Shown piece after piece: positions 36,042 to 45,619 of a stretch of 64,000 nt of DNA (position 1 is its first letter; each line of letters starts with the position of its first letter). The stretch is from NCBI RefSeq assembly GCF_030053155.1, contig NZ_CP125645.1, forward strand, positions 124,001 to 188,000. The letters are read 5' to 3'. A model generated the notes under the pieces. The model did no database searches. It saw only the letters and a list, made by a program, of their open reading frames with translations, and had not been told where the DNA came from. The position numbers and the translations under genes were made by a program. Source of the stretch: Rhizobium sp. BT03. Its GTDB lineage: Bacteria > Pseudomonadota > Alphaproteobacteria > Rhizobiales > Rhizobiaceae.

Positions 36042-37664
36042 ATGATTCGTATCGAGAATATCAGCAAGCAGCTCAGCCACCGCATCCTCTTCATCGAGGC
36101 ATCAGCAGCGCTCAACAGAGGCGAAAAGATCGGTCTCGTCGGCCCGAATGGCGCCGGCAAGACGACGATCTTCCGGATGATCAACGGTGAGGAACAGCCC
36201 GACGAAGGGCAGGTCTCCTGTGAGAAGGGCGTCACCATCGGCTACTTCAACCAGGACGTCGGCGAGATGGCGGGACACAGTGCCGTCGCCGAGGTGATGA
36301 ACGGCGCCGGCCCGGTCAGCGTCGTTGCCGGGCAATTGCGCGAGCTCGAGGCGGCCATGGCCGATCCCGAGCAGGCCGATGATATGGACAAGATCATCGA
36401 GCGTTATGGCGAGGTGCAGGCGCGCTATGAGGAGCTGGACGGTTATGCGCTCGAAGGACGCGCCCGCGAAGTGCTCGCAGGCCTGAGCTTCAGCCAGGAG
36501 ATGATGGACGGCGATGTCGGCGCGCTGTCGGGCGGCTGGAAGATGCGCGTGGCGCTCGCCCGCATCCTGCTCATGCGTCCCGATGTCATGCTGCTCGACG
36601 AGCCGAGCAACCATCTGGATCTCGAAAGCCTGATCTGGCTGGAGGAATTCCTGAAAGGCTACGAAGGCGCGCTGCTGATGACCTCGCACGACCGCGAGTT
36701 CATGAATCGGATCATCACCAAGATCATCGAGATCGACGGCGGCACATTGACGACCTATTCGGGCGACTACGAATTCTACGAGCAGCAGCGGGCGCAGAAC
36801 GAAAAGCAGCAACAGGCCCAGTTCGAACGCCAGCAGGCAATGCTCGCCAAGGAAATCAAGTTCATCGAGCGGTTCAAGGCGCGCGCCTCGCACGCCTCGC
36901 AGGTGCAGAGCCGCGTCAAGAAGCTGGAGAAGATCGACCGGGTGGAACCGCCCAAGCGCCGTCAGTCGGTTTCCTTCGAATTCCAGCCGGCGCCGCGATC
37001 CGGCGAGGACGTGGTCAGCCTGAAGAACGTGCACAAGAAATACGGCAGCCGCAGCATCTATGAAGGGCTGGATTTCATGGTGCGGCGCCGGGAACGCTGG
37101 TGCATCATGGGCATCAACGGCGCCGGCAAGTCGACACTGCTGAAGCTGGTGACGGGTACCGCCGAGCCTGATGAAGGCAGCGTCGCTCTCGGCGCCAGCG
37201 TCAAGATGGGCTACTTCGCCCAGCACGCCATGGATATTCTCGATGGTGAGCACACCGTCTTCCAATCGCTGGAGGACCGGTTTCCCCAGGCGGGGCAGGG
37301 GCCTTTGCGGGCGCTTGCCGGATGTTTCGGCTTCTCCGGCGACGATGTCGAGAAGCGCTGCCGTGTGCTCTCCGGTGGCGAGAAGGCGCGGTTGGTCATG
37401 GCGATGATGCTGTTCGACCCGCCGAACCTGCTGGTGCTCGACGAGCCGACGAACCATCTCGACCTCGACACCAAGGAGATGCTGATCAAGGCGTTGTCGC
37501 AATATGAGGGCACGATGCTGTTCGTCTCGCACGACCGGCATTTCCTCGCCGCACTCTCCAACCGGGTGCTGGAGCTGACGCCTGAGGGCATCCATCAATA
37601 TGGCGGTGGCTACACGGAGTATGTGGCGCGCACCGGCCACGAGGCGCCTGGTCTCAGGAGCTGA
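36042..37664 (+). CDS. ABC-F family ATPase (ribosome-associated)
   Basis: 540 residues with two ABC ATPase domains and no membrane part. Domain 1: Walker A GPNGAGKTT, signature LSGGWKMRVALARIL, Walker B MLLDEPSNHLD. Linker (~residues 245-320): charged and helical (YEQQRAQNEKQQQAQFERQQ), the P-site interaction motif region. Domain 2: Walker A GINGAGKST, signature LSGGEKARLVMAMML, Walker B LVLDEPTNHLD. ABC-F proteins act on translating ribosomes. The protein-level start MIRIENISKQLSHRILF fits the family, so ATG 36042 is chosen although the ribosome site is weak. Confidence 0.92.
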   Translation: MIRIENISKQLSHRILFIEASAALNRGEKIGLVGPNGAGKTTIFRMINGEEQPDEGQVSCEKGVTIGYFNQDVGEMAGHSAVAEVMNGAGPVSVVAGQLRELEAAMADPEQADDMDKIIERYGEVQARYEELDGYALEGRAREVLAGLSFSQEMMDGDVGALSGGWKMRVALARILLMRPDVMLLDEPSNHLDLESLIWLEEFLKGYEGALLMTSHDREFMNRIITKIIEIDGGTLTTYSGDYEFYEQQRAQNEKQQQAQFERQQAMLAKEIKFIERFKARASHASQVQSRVKKLEKIDRVEPPKRRQSVSFEFQPAPRSGEDVVSLKNVHKKYGSRSIYEGLDFMVRRRERWCIMGINGAGKSTLLKLVTGTAEPDEGSVALGASVKMGYFAQHAMDILDGEHTVFQSLEDRFPQAGQGPLRALAGCFGFSGDDVEKRCRVLSGGEKARLVMAMMLFDPPNLLVLDEPTNHLDLDTKEMLIKALSQYEGTMLFVSHDRHFLAALSNRVLELTPEGIHQYGGGYTEYVARTGHEAPGLRS

Positions 37665-37893
37665 CGGCTATTTTTGTGCTGCATGTCGAAACCGTCGGCG
37701 TCGAAGCGACCAGCAAAGAGCCTGCCGTCGAGGTCAGGAGGTCGCGCAGGCACTGCGCCAAACGTTGTATCGAACGCCTTGGCGGGCCGCTTCCTGCACG
37801 TGAGGGGCGGATTCGGTGGCTGTTGCCACGATGATGACCAAATTCCGTGGTGTTCGGAGCCCTCTTCATGCAATCGGGGACGGGCGCAACGGC

Positions 37894-38421
37894 ATGGACT
37901 GGATCAATCGTTATATCGATCAGCCGCTACTGCACGGCGCGGCGGGCTTACTGCGGAGCTGGCATCTCCGCACGCGGCAACCGCCGGAGCTGCTGGAGCC
38001 GACATGGAATCTCGTCGTGCTCTCCTTTCTCCTGATCGCGAGCGGGCAGGTCCTGGCCGGCAAACCTTTCGCGCTTGCTGTTGCCGCGCTTGTCATGCTG
38101 GCGCTGCCGTCCGCGCGAAAACTGCTTTCGGCGGTCAAGGCGCCGGGAGGCGGCTACGGCGCCCGGCAATACAAGTCGCTGAGAGCGCGCGCCATCGCCA
38201 AACGCGAGGCGGAGTGGTCGGTGCGGATCATCGTCCTGTTTTCCTCCGCCTGCCTTCCCTTCATTGCCCGCATCGACGATCCGGCAGGAGCCTGTTTCAT
38301 GCTGGGCGCAAGCATCTGGTTCGTCCTGACCGGGCCGCTCAAGGCCTATCTTGATGCCGCCGAACCTCCCGAGCCGAATGAAGGCGACCGGATGTTCAGC
38401 GGCGCTTTTCATTTCGGCTGA
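37894..38421 (+). CDS. Hypothetical inner-membrane protein (175 aa)
   Basis: 175 residues from ATG 37894, starting MDWINRYIDQPLLHGAAGLL. Two pairs of hydrophobic stretches are visible (NLVVLSFLLIASGQVLAG, FALAVAALVMLALP, then VRIIVLFSSACLPFIARI and CFMLGASIWFVLTGPL) with a basic cytoplasmic loop between them (YKSLRARAIAKREAEWSV). I do not recognise a family. The start is uncertain, since the frame is open back to 37816. It stands alone after the ABC-F gene, with a 229-bp spacer in which I see nothing else. Confidence 0.6.
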   Translation: MDWINRYIDQPLLHGAAGLLRSWHLRTRQPPELLEPTWNLVVLSFLLIASGQVLAGKPFALAVAALVMLALPSARKLLSAVKAPGGGYGARQYKSLRARAIAKREAEWSVRIIVLFSSACLPFIARIDDPAGACFMLGASIWFVLTGPLKAYLDAAEPPEPNEGDRMFSGAFHFG

Positions 38422-38522
38422 ACAAGGCCGATGTGGCGTGGTATCCGCCGGCTTTGAGAGGGACAGGGAACCAAATGGGGGCGGCCTCCGTTATGTGAGC
38501 AGCAACGTAAAAGGAGATTGCG

Positions 38523-38687
38523 ATGCTTTATTACGCTCTGGTGTTTCTCGTTGTGGCCTTGATAGCCGGCGTCCTCGGATTTGGCGGTATAGCAGGAGCT
38601 TCAGCTTCCATTGCCCAGGTTCTGTTCTTCATTTTCCTGGTGCTGTTCGTCGTATCGCTTGTCATGCGCTTTATGCGCAGAGTATAG
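38523..38687 (+). CDS. DUF1328 family small membrane protein (YtjA-like, 54 aa)
   Basis: A 54-residue protein, [20 protein letters not shown] at the start and [20 protein letters not shown] at the end, with two membrane helices and a [11 protein letters not shown] turn. This is the hallmark of DUF1328 (E. coli YtjA). AAAAGGAGATTGCG gives an excellent ribosome site, and an intrinsic terminator lies 18 bp after the stop. Homologues are often stress-induced in Proteobacteria; the function is unknown. Confidence 0.88.
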   Translation: MLYYALVFLVVALIAGVLGFGGIAGASASIAQVLFFIFLVLFVVSLVMRFMRRV

Positions 38688-38705
38688 CGCGAATTGAACA
38701 AGTAT

Positions 38706-38737
38706 AAAAACCCGGCGAACACATCGCCGGGTTTTTT
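38706..38737 (+). terminator. Intrinsic terminator after the DUF1328 gene
   Basis: AAAAA-CCCGGCGA-acaca-TCGCCGGG-TTTTTT: an exact 8-bp GC-rich stem with A and T runs on both sides, so it could stop transcription in either direction. Confidence 0.92.
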
Positions 38738-39106
38738 GTTGCGATGTTTGACGTCTCCACCACGCACGGTTTCCGTTCCGGTTGCCGTCAGCTGTCGCGA
38801 CCTCCGCATGCCCCGCTGCATCAGTGCCGCCCGCAGAGAGGTGACGGCAATCAGATCGTGCCTTTCCGGCAACCATCCCTGACAACATCATGAAATAACC
38901 GGATGACGCGAAATAGTGCCTTCGAAATGTCCCATTGGGGGCTGAACCGTAAACCTGTTTGTCGCCTGCGCCTCCCATGCGCTTTGACATGCAATGCGAA
39001 AAGGGTGCCGTGTCGGGATCGTTTTGCGGTTCCGCCGTTATCTGTTGCCGAATCTGGTGGCGAGTAGCCGGGTATGCTCCCGTCACGATTTGAGAAGGAG
39101 AGACTT
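38738..39106. other. Spacer before the DUF992 gene
   Basis: About 370 bp without a gene I can support on either strand. The end carries the GAAGGAG ribosome site of the DUF992 gene; the rest presumably holds its promoter. Confidence 0.45.
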
Positions 39107-39628
39107 ATGAAGAAAATTCTTGCGACGGCGTTCGCCGCGGTATCGTTGACGCTGGTCGGCGCTGGGGCGGTCAACGCCGCCGACCCGGTCACCAGGTCAT
39201 ATGAAGAGCCGGACCTGCGCAATGGCGTCAAGATCGGTTACCTCACCTGCGATATCGGCGGCGGTACCGGTTATGTGCTCGGTTCCTCCAAGGAGGCAGA
39301 TTGCATCTTCCAGTCAACCGTTGGCAATGAGCTTTCGGATCGTTATACCGGCGAGGTGAGAAAACTCGGCATCGACCTTGGCTTCACCACGCGCAGCCGC
39401 CTGATCTGGGCCGTGTTCGCGCCGACGGCCGGTTATCACCGCGGATCGCTCGCAGGCCTCTATGTCGGCGCCACCGCCGAGGCGACGCTCGGCGCCGGTG
39501 TTGGCGCCAATCTCCTGGTTGGCGGCACCTCCGGCTCGATCCATCTGCAGACGGTCAGCCTGACCGGCCAGCTTGGCCTCAACGTTGCGGCCGGCAGTGC
39601 CTCGATGACGCTGACGGCCGACAATTGA
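39107..39628 (+). CDS. DUF992 domain secreted protein
   Basis: 173 residues with a clear Sec signal peptide (MKKILATAFAAVSLTLVGAG, cleavage after VNAA or nearby). The mature part is the DUF992 domain: KIGYLTCDIGGGTGYVLGSS, ADCIFQS, YTGEVRKLGIDLGFTTRSRL, GSLAGLYVGATAEATLGAGV. Two cysteines (CD and CIF) may form a disulfide. Such proteins are periplasmic and widespread in Rhizobiales; the function is unknown. GAAGGAGAGACTT fixes ATG 39107. Confidence 0.86.
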   Translation: MKKILATAFAAVSLTLVGAGAVNAADPVTRSYEEPDLRNGVKIGYLTCDIGGGTGYVLGSSKEADCIFQSTVGNELSDRYTGEVRKLGIDLGFTTRSRLIWAVFAPTAGYHRGSLAGLYVGATAEATLGAGVGANLLVGGTSGSIHLQTVSLTGQLGLNVAAGSASMTLTADN

Positions 39629-39768
39629 TATGCCTTCTGGCGCCCCGCCGCGACGCGGCAGGGGCGCACCCCTCGGATGCCGGTGAGCCGGTCTATCGGG
39701 CCGCTGGTTTCGAGCTGGCCAAGGAAATGCGCCTGCAGTTTCCGGCGGAGTAACGAAGGGCTTTCCGC

Positions 39769-40698
39769 TTACGTTTTCGCCCGGCCGGGTGCGATAAAGG
39801 CGGCGATCGTCGCCTCGTCATGGCCGGCCTCGCGCAGGAAGCGGCTGGCAAATTCGATGGCAGGGCTTCTGAGCGCATCGTCCGGTCGGATCAGATGAAA
39901 GGCCACATGATAATCGAGTGTCCGATCCGAGACGGCGACGACGCGCCCGGCGGCCAGCGCGGCATCCGATAGCGGCGGCCGGGCGAGCGCTATGCCGAGC
40001 CCTTGTGCACAGGCATCGATCACCAGATTGTAATCCTCGAAGCGGCGATCGTGGCCGCGCGGCGTATAGTCGACGCCCTCGCGGGCAAGCCAGCGGCGCC
40101 AGCCTTCGATATTTGAATCGTGCAGGATCGGCAGGTCGAGCAGCGAAAGCGCGTCGGAGCGCTGGCCGAGCCGGTCTGCGAGCACCGGGGCGGCGATCGG
40201 AAAGGATTTCTCCTGCCAGAGCGGCAGGGCGCGCACGCCGGCCCACGGCCCTTTACCGCAGCGGATCGCAAGATCGGTGCCTTCGCCGAAATCCGCCAGC
40301 CGGTGTTCGAGCGTCAGCTCGACATGCAGCTCGTTTCCTTCGAGCTTCGGCAGGCGCTGGAACAGCCATAAGGAGGCGACGGACGGCGTCACCGACAGGC
40401 GCACCACCGCCTTGTTGCGGCGAGGCAGCCAGCGCTCGCCGCTATTGCCGAGCAGCGCAAGCGCTTCCTCCGCCCGCGCGAAAAACCGCATGCCCTCCGG
40501 CGTCAGGCGCACTCCTCTGGCCTCGCGGGCAAACAGGCGCACCCCCATCCAGCGCTCGAGGCGCGAGACCTGCCGCGACACGGCGCCATGGGTAATGCCG
40601 CTTTCCTCGGCCGCGGCGGAAAACGATCCGAGCCGGGCGGCGCGGGCAAAGGTCTCGAGGGTGTCGAGTGGCGGGAGCACGGGCGAGCTGTGAACCAT
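39769..40698 (-). CDS. LysR-type transcriptional regulator
   Basis: 309 residues from ATG 40698 (a GTG two codons upstream is open). N-terminal winged helix: TLETFARAARLGSFSAAAEE, SGITHGAVSRQVSRLERWMG. A periplasmic-binding-fold effector domain follows. The overall wording resembles the GcvA/AmpR-like subgroup. It is divergent from an EamA exporter with 84 bp between starts, the usual LysR arrangement, so it probably controls that exporter. The inducer is unknown. Confidence 0.88.
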   Translation of the reverse strand: MVHSSPVLPPLDTLETFARAARLGSFSAAAEESGITHGAVSRQVSRLERWMGVRLFAREARGVRLTPEGMRFFARAEEALALLGNSGERWLPRRNKAVVRLSVTPSVASLWLFQRLPKLEGNELHVELTLEHRLADFGEGTDLAIRCGKGPWAGVRALPLWQEKSFPIAAPVLADRLGQRSDALSLLDLPILHDSNIEGWRRWLAREGVDYTPRGHDRRFEDYNLVIDACAQGLGIALARPPLSDAALAAGRVVAVSDRTLDYHVAFHLIRPDDALRSPAIEFASRFLREAGHDEATIAAFIAPGRAKT

Positions 40699-40782
40699 AG
40701 GCACATTTGATCATCGATTGCGATGCTTTTCAAGCACGCATCCTCGGCTTAATCCTTGGTCAAAGCACAAATGGAGGCGACA

Positions 40783-41688
40783 ATGAGCATGGCGGCAAGC
40801 GCAGCGGTTTCGGCGAAGGAACAAGGCAGGTTCGATCTGGTCGCCTTTGCGGCGATCGTCGTCACCATTCTCTTCTGGGCGTCTTCCTTCGTGGTAATCC
40901 GCATCTGCCTCGGGCCGCTGACGCCGATCGAGCTGGCGACAGCGCGTTATGTGGCAGCCGGCGCCATCGCACTGGTGTACCTCGTGATCTACCGGCCGTT
41001 GCCGGAAAAACGCGATGTCGTCCGCCTCTGCGTCGCCGCGGTGCTCTTCATCGCCGCTTATGCGGTTTTGTTGAACACCGGTGAGCAGACGGTTGCGGCC
41101 GGGCCGGCGAGCTTCATCATCAACACCATGCCGGTCTTCACCGCCCTCATCGCCACCTTCGCGCTCGGCGAGCGCTTCGGCCGCTGGGGCTGGGCGGGTA
41201 CCGCGGTTTCCTTCGGCGGTGTGGCGCTGATTGCGGTTGCCTCCGACGTCGGCTTCAAGCTCGATCCGAATGCCATCCTCATCCTCGGCGCAGCCCTTTG
41301 CTCGGCGATCGCCAGCGTGTTGCAGAAGCCGTTGCTCGGCCGGATGCCGGCGCTTGCCGTCACCGCCTGGATCCTGCTGATCGGTTCCGTGCCGCTGTTT
41401 CCGGCTGTCCCCGCGACCATCCAGGCGCTGGCCGCCGCCCCGGCGGCGGTGAACTGGGGCGTTGCCTATCTCGTCATCTTCCCGACGGCGATCGGCTACC
41501 TCACCTGGGCGATCGCGCTGAAGCGGCTGACGGCCGCCCGCGCTTCCAACTTTCTCTATGGCGTCCCGCCGGTCGCCACGCTGATCGGTTTTCTCTGGCT
41601 GGGCGAGATACCGACGGCGCTCGGTGCGGTCGGCGGCGTCATGGCGATCCTCGGTGTGCTCGTCGTCAATGTGATGCGCAAGCGATAG
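40783..41688 (+). CDS. EamA/DMT-family exporter
   Basis: 301 residues, about ten membrane helices in two EamA repeats (FAAIVVTILFWASSFVVIR starting the first; PNAILILGAALCSAIASVLQ starting the second). The GxxE-like end of each repeat (ALGERFGRWGWAG; LWLGEIPTALGAVGG) is intact. Members export amino acids or other metabolites. GGAGG lies 5 bp before ATG 40783, so I prefer this start to the ATG at 40771 or the TTG at 40756. Its divergent LysR neighbour is the likely regulator. Confidence 0.88.
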   Translation: MSMAASAAVSAKEQGRFDLVAFAAIVVTILFWASSFVVIRICLGPLTPIELATARYVAAGAIALVYLVIYRPLPEKRDVVRLCVAAVLFIAAYAVLLNTGEQTVAAGPASFIINTMPVFTALIATFALGERFGRWGWAGTAVSFGGVALIAVASDVGFKLDPNAILILGAALCSAIASVLQKPLLGRMPALAVTAWILLIGSVPLFPAVPATIQALAAAPAAVNWGVAYLVIFPTAIGYLTWAIALKRLTAARASNFLYGVPPVATLIGFLWLGEIPTALGAVGGVMAILGVLVVNVMRKR

Positions 41689-41730
41689 AGGCAAATTCGC
41701 CCCGGAAGGTGATCGGCTCTCACCCCAGAT

Positions 41731-41831
41731 CTGGAGCAACTCCAGCAAAACCGCGTAGCGGTTTTGCGTCCGGAATTGCGTGAAAACAAAAAGATAGAGC
41801 ATTTCCGTGATTCGGAGAAAAACGGAAATGC
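41731..41831. repeat. Tandem three-hairpin palindromic element
   Basis: Three stem-loops follow each other: CTGGAG-caa-CTCCAG (41731-41745), GCAAAACCGC-gta-GCGGTTTTGC (41745-41767) and GCATTTCCGT with ACGGAAATGC across a 13-bp loop (41799-41831). This looks like a dispersed rhizobial intergenic palindrome, unrelated to the element at 6200. It sits in the 362-bp spacer between the EamA exporter and the cyclase gene; the remainder of that spacer shows no gene. Confidence 0.8.
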
Positions 41832-42050
41832 GGCTAGCGGAGCAGCCCGTCCCGCCCAAACTCTTCCCAGCTCCGCAGCTTGCCGACGCTTCTCCGGTGA
41901 CGTCCTGCGATGCCGCAGTCGCCCATTGTCCTTCTTCAGTGAAGCGTCTGCTTCGCCTTGCAGGCCGCCTTTCGCCTGTTTTCCGCGGCAGCGTGGTACG
42001 GCGCCGACGTTCGTGGTATTTTTGAGGACGGTGGAGCGGGATCAACGTCG

Positions 42051-45000
42051 ATGCAGACGATTGAGGATTGGCTAGGTCAACTCGGTCTCGGCAAGTACGC
42101 CGATACCTTCGTCGAGAATGACGTCGATCTGCGAGCACTCCCTCATCTAGCCGAATCCGACCTCCAGGAGCTCGGCGTCTCGCTTGGGCACCGGAAGATC
42201 ATTCTCGCTGCTATAAACGAACTTGCGCATCAACGTCCGGACGAGCAGCCTCCTGCTTTAGCCGCTGCCGGGGTCGAATCCGAAACTGCGGCTGACCGGC
42301 GATTGCTCAGCGTGCTTTTCTGCGACCTGGTCGGGTCGACAGCGCTATCGGCGCAGCTCGACCCGGAAGACATGCACGAGTTGACCCGCCATTACCAGGA
42401 TAGCGTCGCCGGCGCCGTCACGCGCTTCGGGGGCTATGTCGCCAAATATCTCGGAGACGGCGTGCTGGCCTATTTCGGATGGCCTATGGCTTACGAGGAC
42501 CATGCCGAGCGTTCGATCCGAGCCGGCCTCGAGGCGATGGCCGCCGTCGACGCCTTGCAGTTGCCCAACGCGCAGCGATTGAAGGCTCGCATCGGCATCG
42601 CATCCGGGCGCGTGGTCGTCGGCAACACCGACGGCAGCGCGAAGGAGCGTGCATCGATCGCGGGAGACACTCCCAACCTGGCAGCACGCCTGCAGGCGGC
42701 GGCCGCCCCGGGCCAGATCGTGGTCTCCGACAGCACCCGCCGCCTCGCGGGGCAGTCGTTCGAAATCGAGAGCCTCGGCGCGCAGGAGCTCAAAGGCTTC
42801 ACCTCGCCCATTGCGCTGTTCGAAGTCCGCGGTCAGCGAGAGGTGGATAGCCGTTTCGAAGCCGCGCATGCCAGCGGGCTTTCGAAATTTGTCGGCCGCG
42901 TTAGCGAGATCGGCCTGCTGCTCGAACGGTGGGAGTTGGCGAAGGCCGGGCAAGGCCAGGCGGTCTTCCTGTCGGGGGAGGCTGGCATCGGGAAATCCCG
43001 GCTTGTCGAGGCTTTCGAAGAACACCTGCGAGAGACACAGCACGAACTCATCCGATTGCAGTGTTCACCCTATCACGCTACCTCGGCCTTTTACCCGATC
43101 ATCGAGCGACTGAGCCGGGTTGCATCGTTTACGCCGGCAGATGACCGGAACACGCGCATCGAAAAGTTTCGCACGCTTGTGCGCCGCTACGGCGAAAATC
43201 CTTCCGACGTTGGCGCCATCTATGCCGAGCTGCTTTCGCTCGACGTCGGCGACGAGTTCAAGCCGCCGGATCTCTCCGCCCACCAGCGCAAGGAGCTTCT
43301 CGTTCGCACCTTGGTGAACCGCTTGCTGCTTGCAGCCAGGATCGCACCGGTGCTCATGGTTTTCGAAGACGCTCACTGGATAGATCCATCCACCAGCGAA
43401 GTGCTGAGAGAACTCGTCAGCCGGCTGCACGGCGCCGCCGCCCTCGTCGTTGTGACCCACCGACCGGAATGGAGCGCGAACTGGGCAGGCGGACTGGCGC
43501 AGGTGACGACGCTCTCCGTTGGGCGCCTGACCAGGCAGCAGATGCGTGAACTGATCGAATCCATGGTGTCCGACATTCCCGAACAGCTCGCCGAAAGGAT
43601 TGCGGAGCGGACGGACGGGGTGCCGCTGTTCGTCGAGGAGTTGACCCGCTCGGTCGTGGAGAGCGGAAAGCCGTCGTCGCTCAACGCAGAAATCCCGGAC
43701 AGTCTGCAGGGCTCCCTGATGACACGTCTCGATCATTTAGCGCCGACGGCCAAGGAGATCGCGCAGATTGCCGCCGTAATAGGCAGGGAATTCGATCGCG
43801 GCCTTCTTTCGAAGATCGCAGGCGTCGACGACCGAGCGCTCGAGACAGCACTGAACCAGCTCGAGTCCAGCCAGATCGTCGTCGAAGGCGGCGTCTTGCA
43901 TGATGCGCTCGTTTTTCGACATGCGCTCATTCAGGATGCGGCTTACCAATCGCTCCTCAACCGGCGCCGGCGGCATTTCCACGAGAGGATCGCAAGGGTT
44001 CTCGTCGAACATTATGACGATGTCGCTGCCACGCAGCCCGAACTCATCGCTCAGCACTACGAGAAAGCCCAACGGATTGAGCTCGCGCTTCCCTACTGGA
44101 TGAAGGCTGGAGAACGCGCCCTCGCACGATCCGCCAACTACGAGGCGGTCGACAATTTCCAGAACGCCTTGGCAATTGCAGAACAGTTGCCTGAAGGGCC
44201 TGAGCGGCAAAGAGACCTGCTCACCGCGATCCTCAAACTCGGCGACGCCCTGTTCGCTGCGGGTCGCATGACGGATTCGCTGGCGAAATATAGGCTGGCC
44301 GCGCCATTGGCCCGCAAAGCGGCCGACACACAAGCCTTTATTCGTGCGGTGATTGGTCTAGACGGTACCAAATTCCTCTCCTCGAATTCGCTTGCCGAAA
44401 CGATGCCGCTTCTCGAGGAAGCCCTCGAGATGGTTGAACCAGCGGATATGAGTTCACGGTGCCAGATTCTCAGCCGCCTTGCGCGGGCATACACCTATCT
44501 CAGCGACGGCCAGAAGGCTGCAAAATGCCATGCTGAAGGAATAAAGCTGGCTCGACGGGTTGGAGATAAGACTGCGCTTGTGGAGCTTTCCGCCCTGCCA
44601 TTCCTGACGCCGGCACCGGTCAGGTCCGCCACGGAAAGAAACGACCGAATCGCTCGTATCGATGAAATAAGGCGCCTCGCGGATGAGATCGATGACGACG
44701 ATGTGCGGAGCCGAGCGCTTTCCGTTGACGCCTATGTCTCCACGGAACTCGGCGATCGCGCACGAGCCGATCGGGCGGTTGACGCCCTCGACGAACTTGG
44801 TACCGAGCGGCAGCATCTCAACGTCCAGTTCTACGCTCGCACTGCAAAAGCGATGATGGCCATCCTCGATGGAAGGTTCACCGTCGCCGAGGAGTTTGCA
44901 GAGGAAGCGCTAAAGCTGGGTATGCGGATCCTTGGCGCTGCGCCGGAGGGCGTTTACGGCATGCAGATGTTCGCGATCCGACGGGAGCAAAGCCGCCTCT

Positions 45001-45578
45001 CGGAGGTTGCACCGATCATCAAGCTGTTGATTGAGGAAAGCCCGGAGGGAATCACCTGGCTGCCGGGTTTTACGTTGGTTGCCTTTGACCTCGGCTATCG
45101 CGATGCGGCCCAGCGGAGGTTGAGCGAGCTTGCCCGCACCGGCTTTGCCCTTCCGCTTGACGGAAAGCGAAGTGCGTCCCTCTCGTTCCTGACGGAAGTC
45201 GCCGCCGGTCTCGGCGACGCAGATGCTGCCCAGACCCTCTATAAGCTTATGCTCGACTACAAGGAGATGACCGTCACCATCGGTATGGCGACCGTTTGCT
45301 TCGGCGCGGCAAGCCGCTATCTGGGCGTGCTGGCAGCGGCGCTGGGTGAATTCGACAGAGCGTCGGAGCACTTTGAGCACGCACTTGAGATGAACGCGGC
45401 GATCGGCTCGCGGCCGTGGCTCGCACACACACAGGCAGATTATGCGGACTTGCTAATGAAAATAGGTAGCCGGGCCGCGATAAAGAGAGCAATGTTGCTA
45501 TCCGAGAATGCCCGTTCAACCGCGGCCGACCTGGGAATGGTCCGGCTGCAACAGCGACTGAAGCCAACGATTCATTAG
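42051..45578 (+). CDS. SAM-domain / class III nucleotide cyclase / AAA ATPase / TPR protein
   Basis: 1175 residues. Residues 1 to ~60 are a SAM domain (IEDWLGQLGLGKYADTFVEN). A class III cyclase domain (~85-260) has the two metal aspartates in FCDLVGST and KYLGDGVLAYFG, and GDTPNLAARLQ. An AAA/ATPase module follows with Walker A GEAGIGKSRL (~310) and Walker B VLMVFEDAHWIDPS. TPR-like repeats fill the remainder from ~700. This is the architecture annotated as adenylate/guanylate cyclase with a large ATPase-TPR sensor. Probably cytoplasmic. The SAM domain suggests oligomerisation. The start ATG 42051 lacks a strong ribosome site, but the SAM domain begins there. Confidence 0.88.
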   Translation: MQTIEDWLGQLGLGKYADTFVENDVDLRALPHLAESDLQELGVSLGHRKIILAAINELAHQRPDEQPPALAAAGVESETAADRRLLSVLFCDLVGSTALSAQLDPEDMHELTRHYQDSVAGAVTRFGGYVAKYLGDGVLAYFGWPMAYEDHAERSIRAGLEAMAAVDALQLPNAQRLKARIGIASGRVVVGNTDGSAKERASIAGDTPNLAARLQAAAAPGQIVVSDSTRRLAGQSFEIESLGAQELKGFTSPIALFEVRGQREVDSRFEAAHASGLSKFVGRVSEIGLLLERWELAKAGQGQAVFLSGEAGIGKSRLVEAFEEHLRETQHELIRLQCSPYHATSAFYPIIERLSRVASFTPADDRNTRIEKFRTLVRRYGENPSDVGAIYAELLSLDVGDEFKPPDLSAHQRKELLVRTLVNRLLLAARIAPVLMVFEDAHWIDPSTSEVLRELVSRLHGAAALVVVTHRPEWSANWAGGLAQVTTLSVGRLTRQQMRELIESMVSDIPEQLAERIAERTDGVPLFVEELTRSVVESGKPSSLNAEIPDSLQGSLMTRLDHLAPTAKEIAQIAAVIGREFDRGLLSKIAGVDDRALETALNQLESSQIVVEGGVLHDALVFRHALIQDAAYQSLLNRRRRHFHERIARVLVEHYDDVAATQPELIAQHYEKAQRIELALPYWMKAGERALARSANYEAVDNFQNALAIAEQLPEGPERQRDLLTAILKLGDALFAAGRMTDSLAKYRLAAPLARKAADTQAFIRAVIGLDGTKFLSSNSLAETMPLLEEALEMVEPADMSSRCQILSRLARAYTYLSDGQKAAKCHAEGIKLARRVGDKTALVELSALPFLTPAPVRSATERNDRIARIDEIRRLADEIDDDDVRSRALSVDAYVSTELGDRARADRAVDALDELGTERQHLNVQFYARTAKAMMAILDGRFTVAEEFAEEALKLGMRILGAAPEGVYGMQMFAIRREQSRLSEVAPIIKLLIEESPEGITWLPGFTLVAFDLGYRDAAQRRLSELARTGFALPLDGKRSASLSFLTEVAAGLGDADAAQTLYKLMLDYKEMTVTIGMATVCFGAASRYLGVLAAALGEFDRASEHFEHALEMNAAIGSRPWLAHTQADYADLLMKIGSRAAIKRAMLLSENARSTAADLGMVRLQQRLKPTIH

Positions 45579-45619
45579 AACCAACAGTTCGTTGCTTTTG
45601 GTGGGAAGAAGGTCTCGTC

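Noticed and set aside
36102..37640. A 512-codon minus-strand frame opposite the ABC-F gene
   Set aside because: It is the complement of conserved ATPase motifs; no ribosome site, no recognisable domain.
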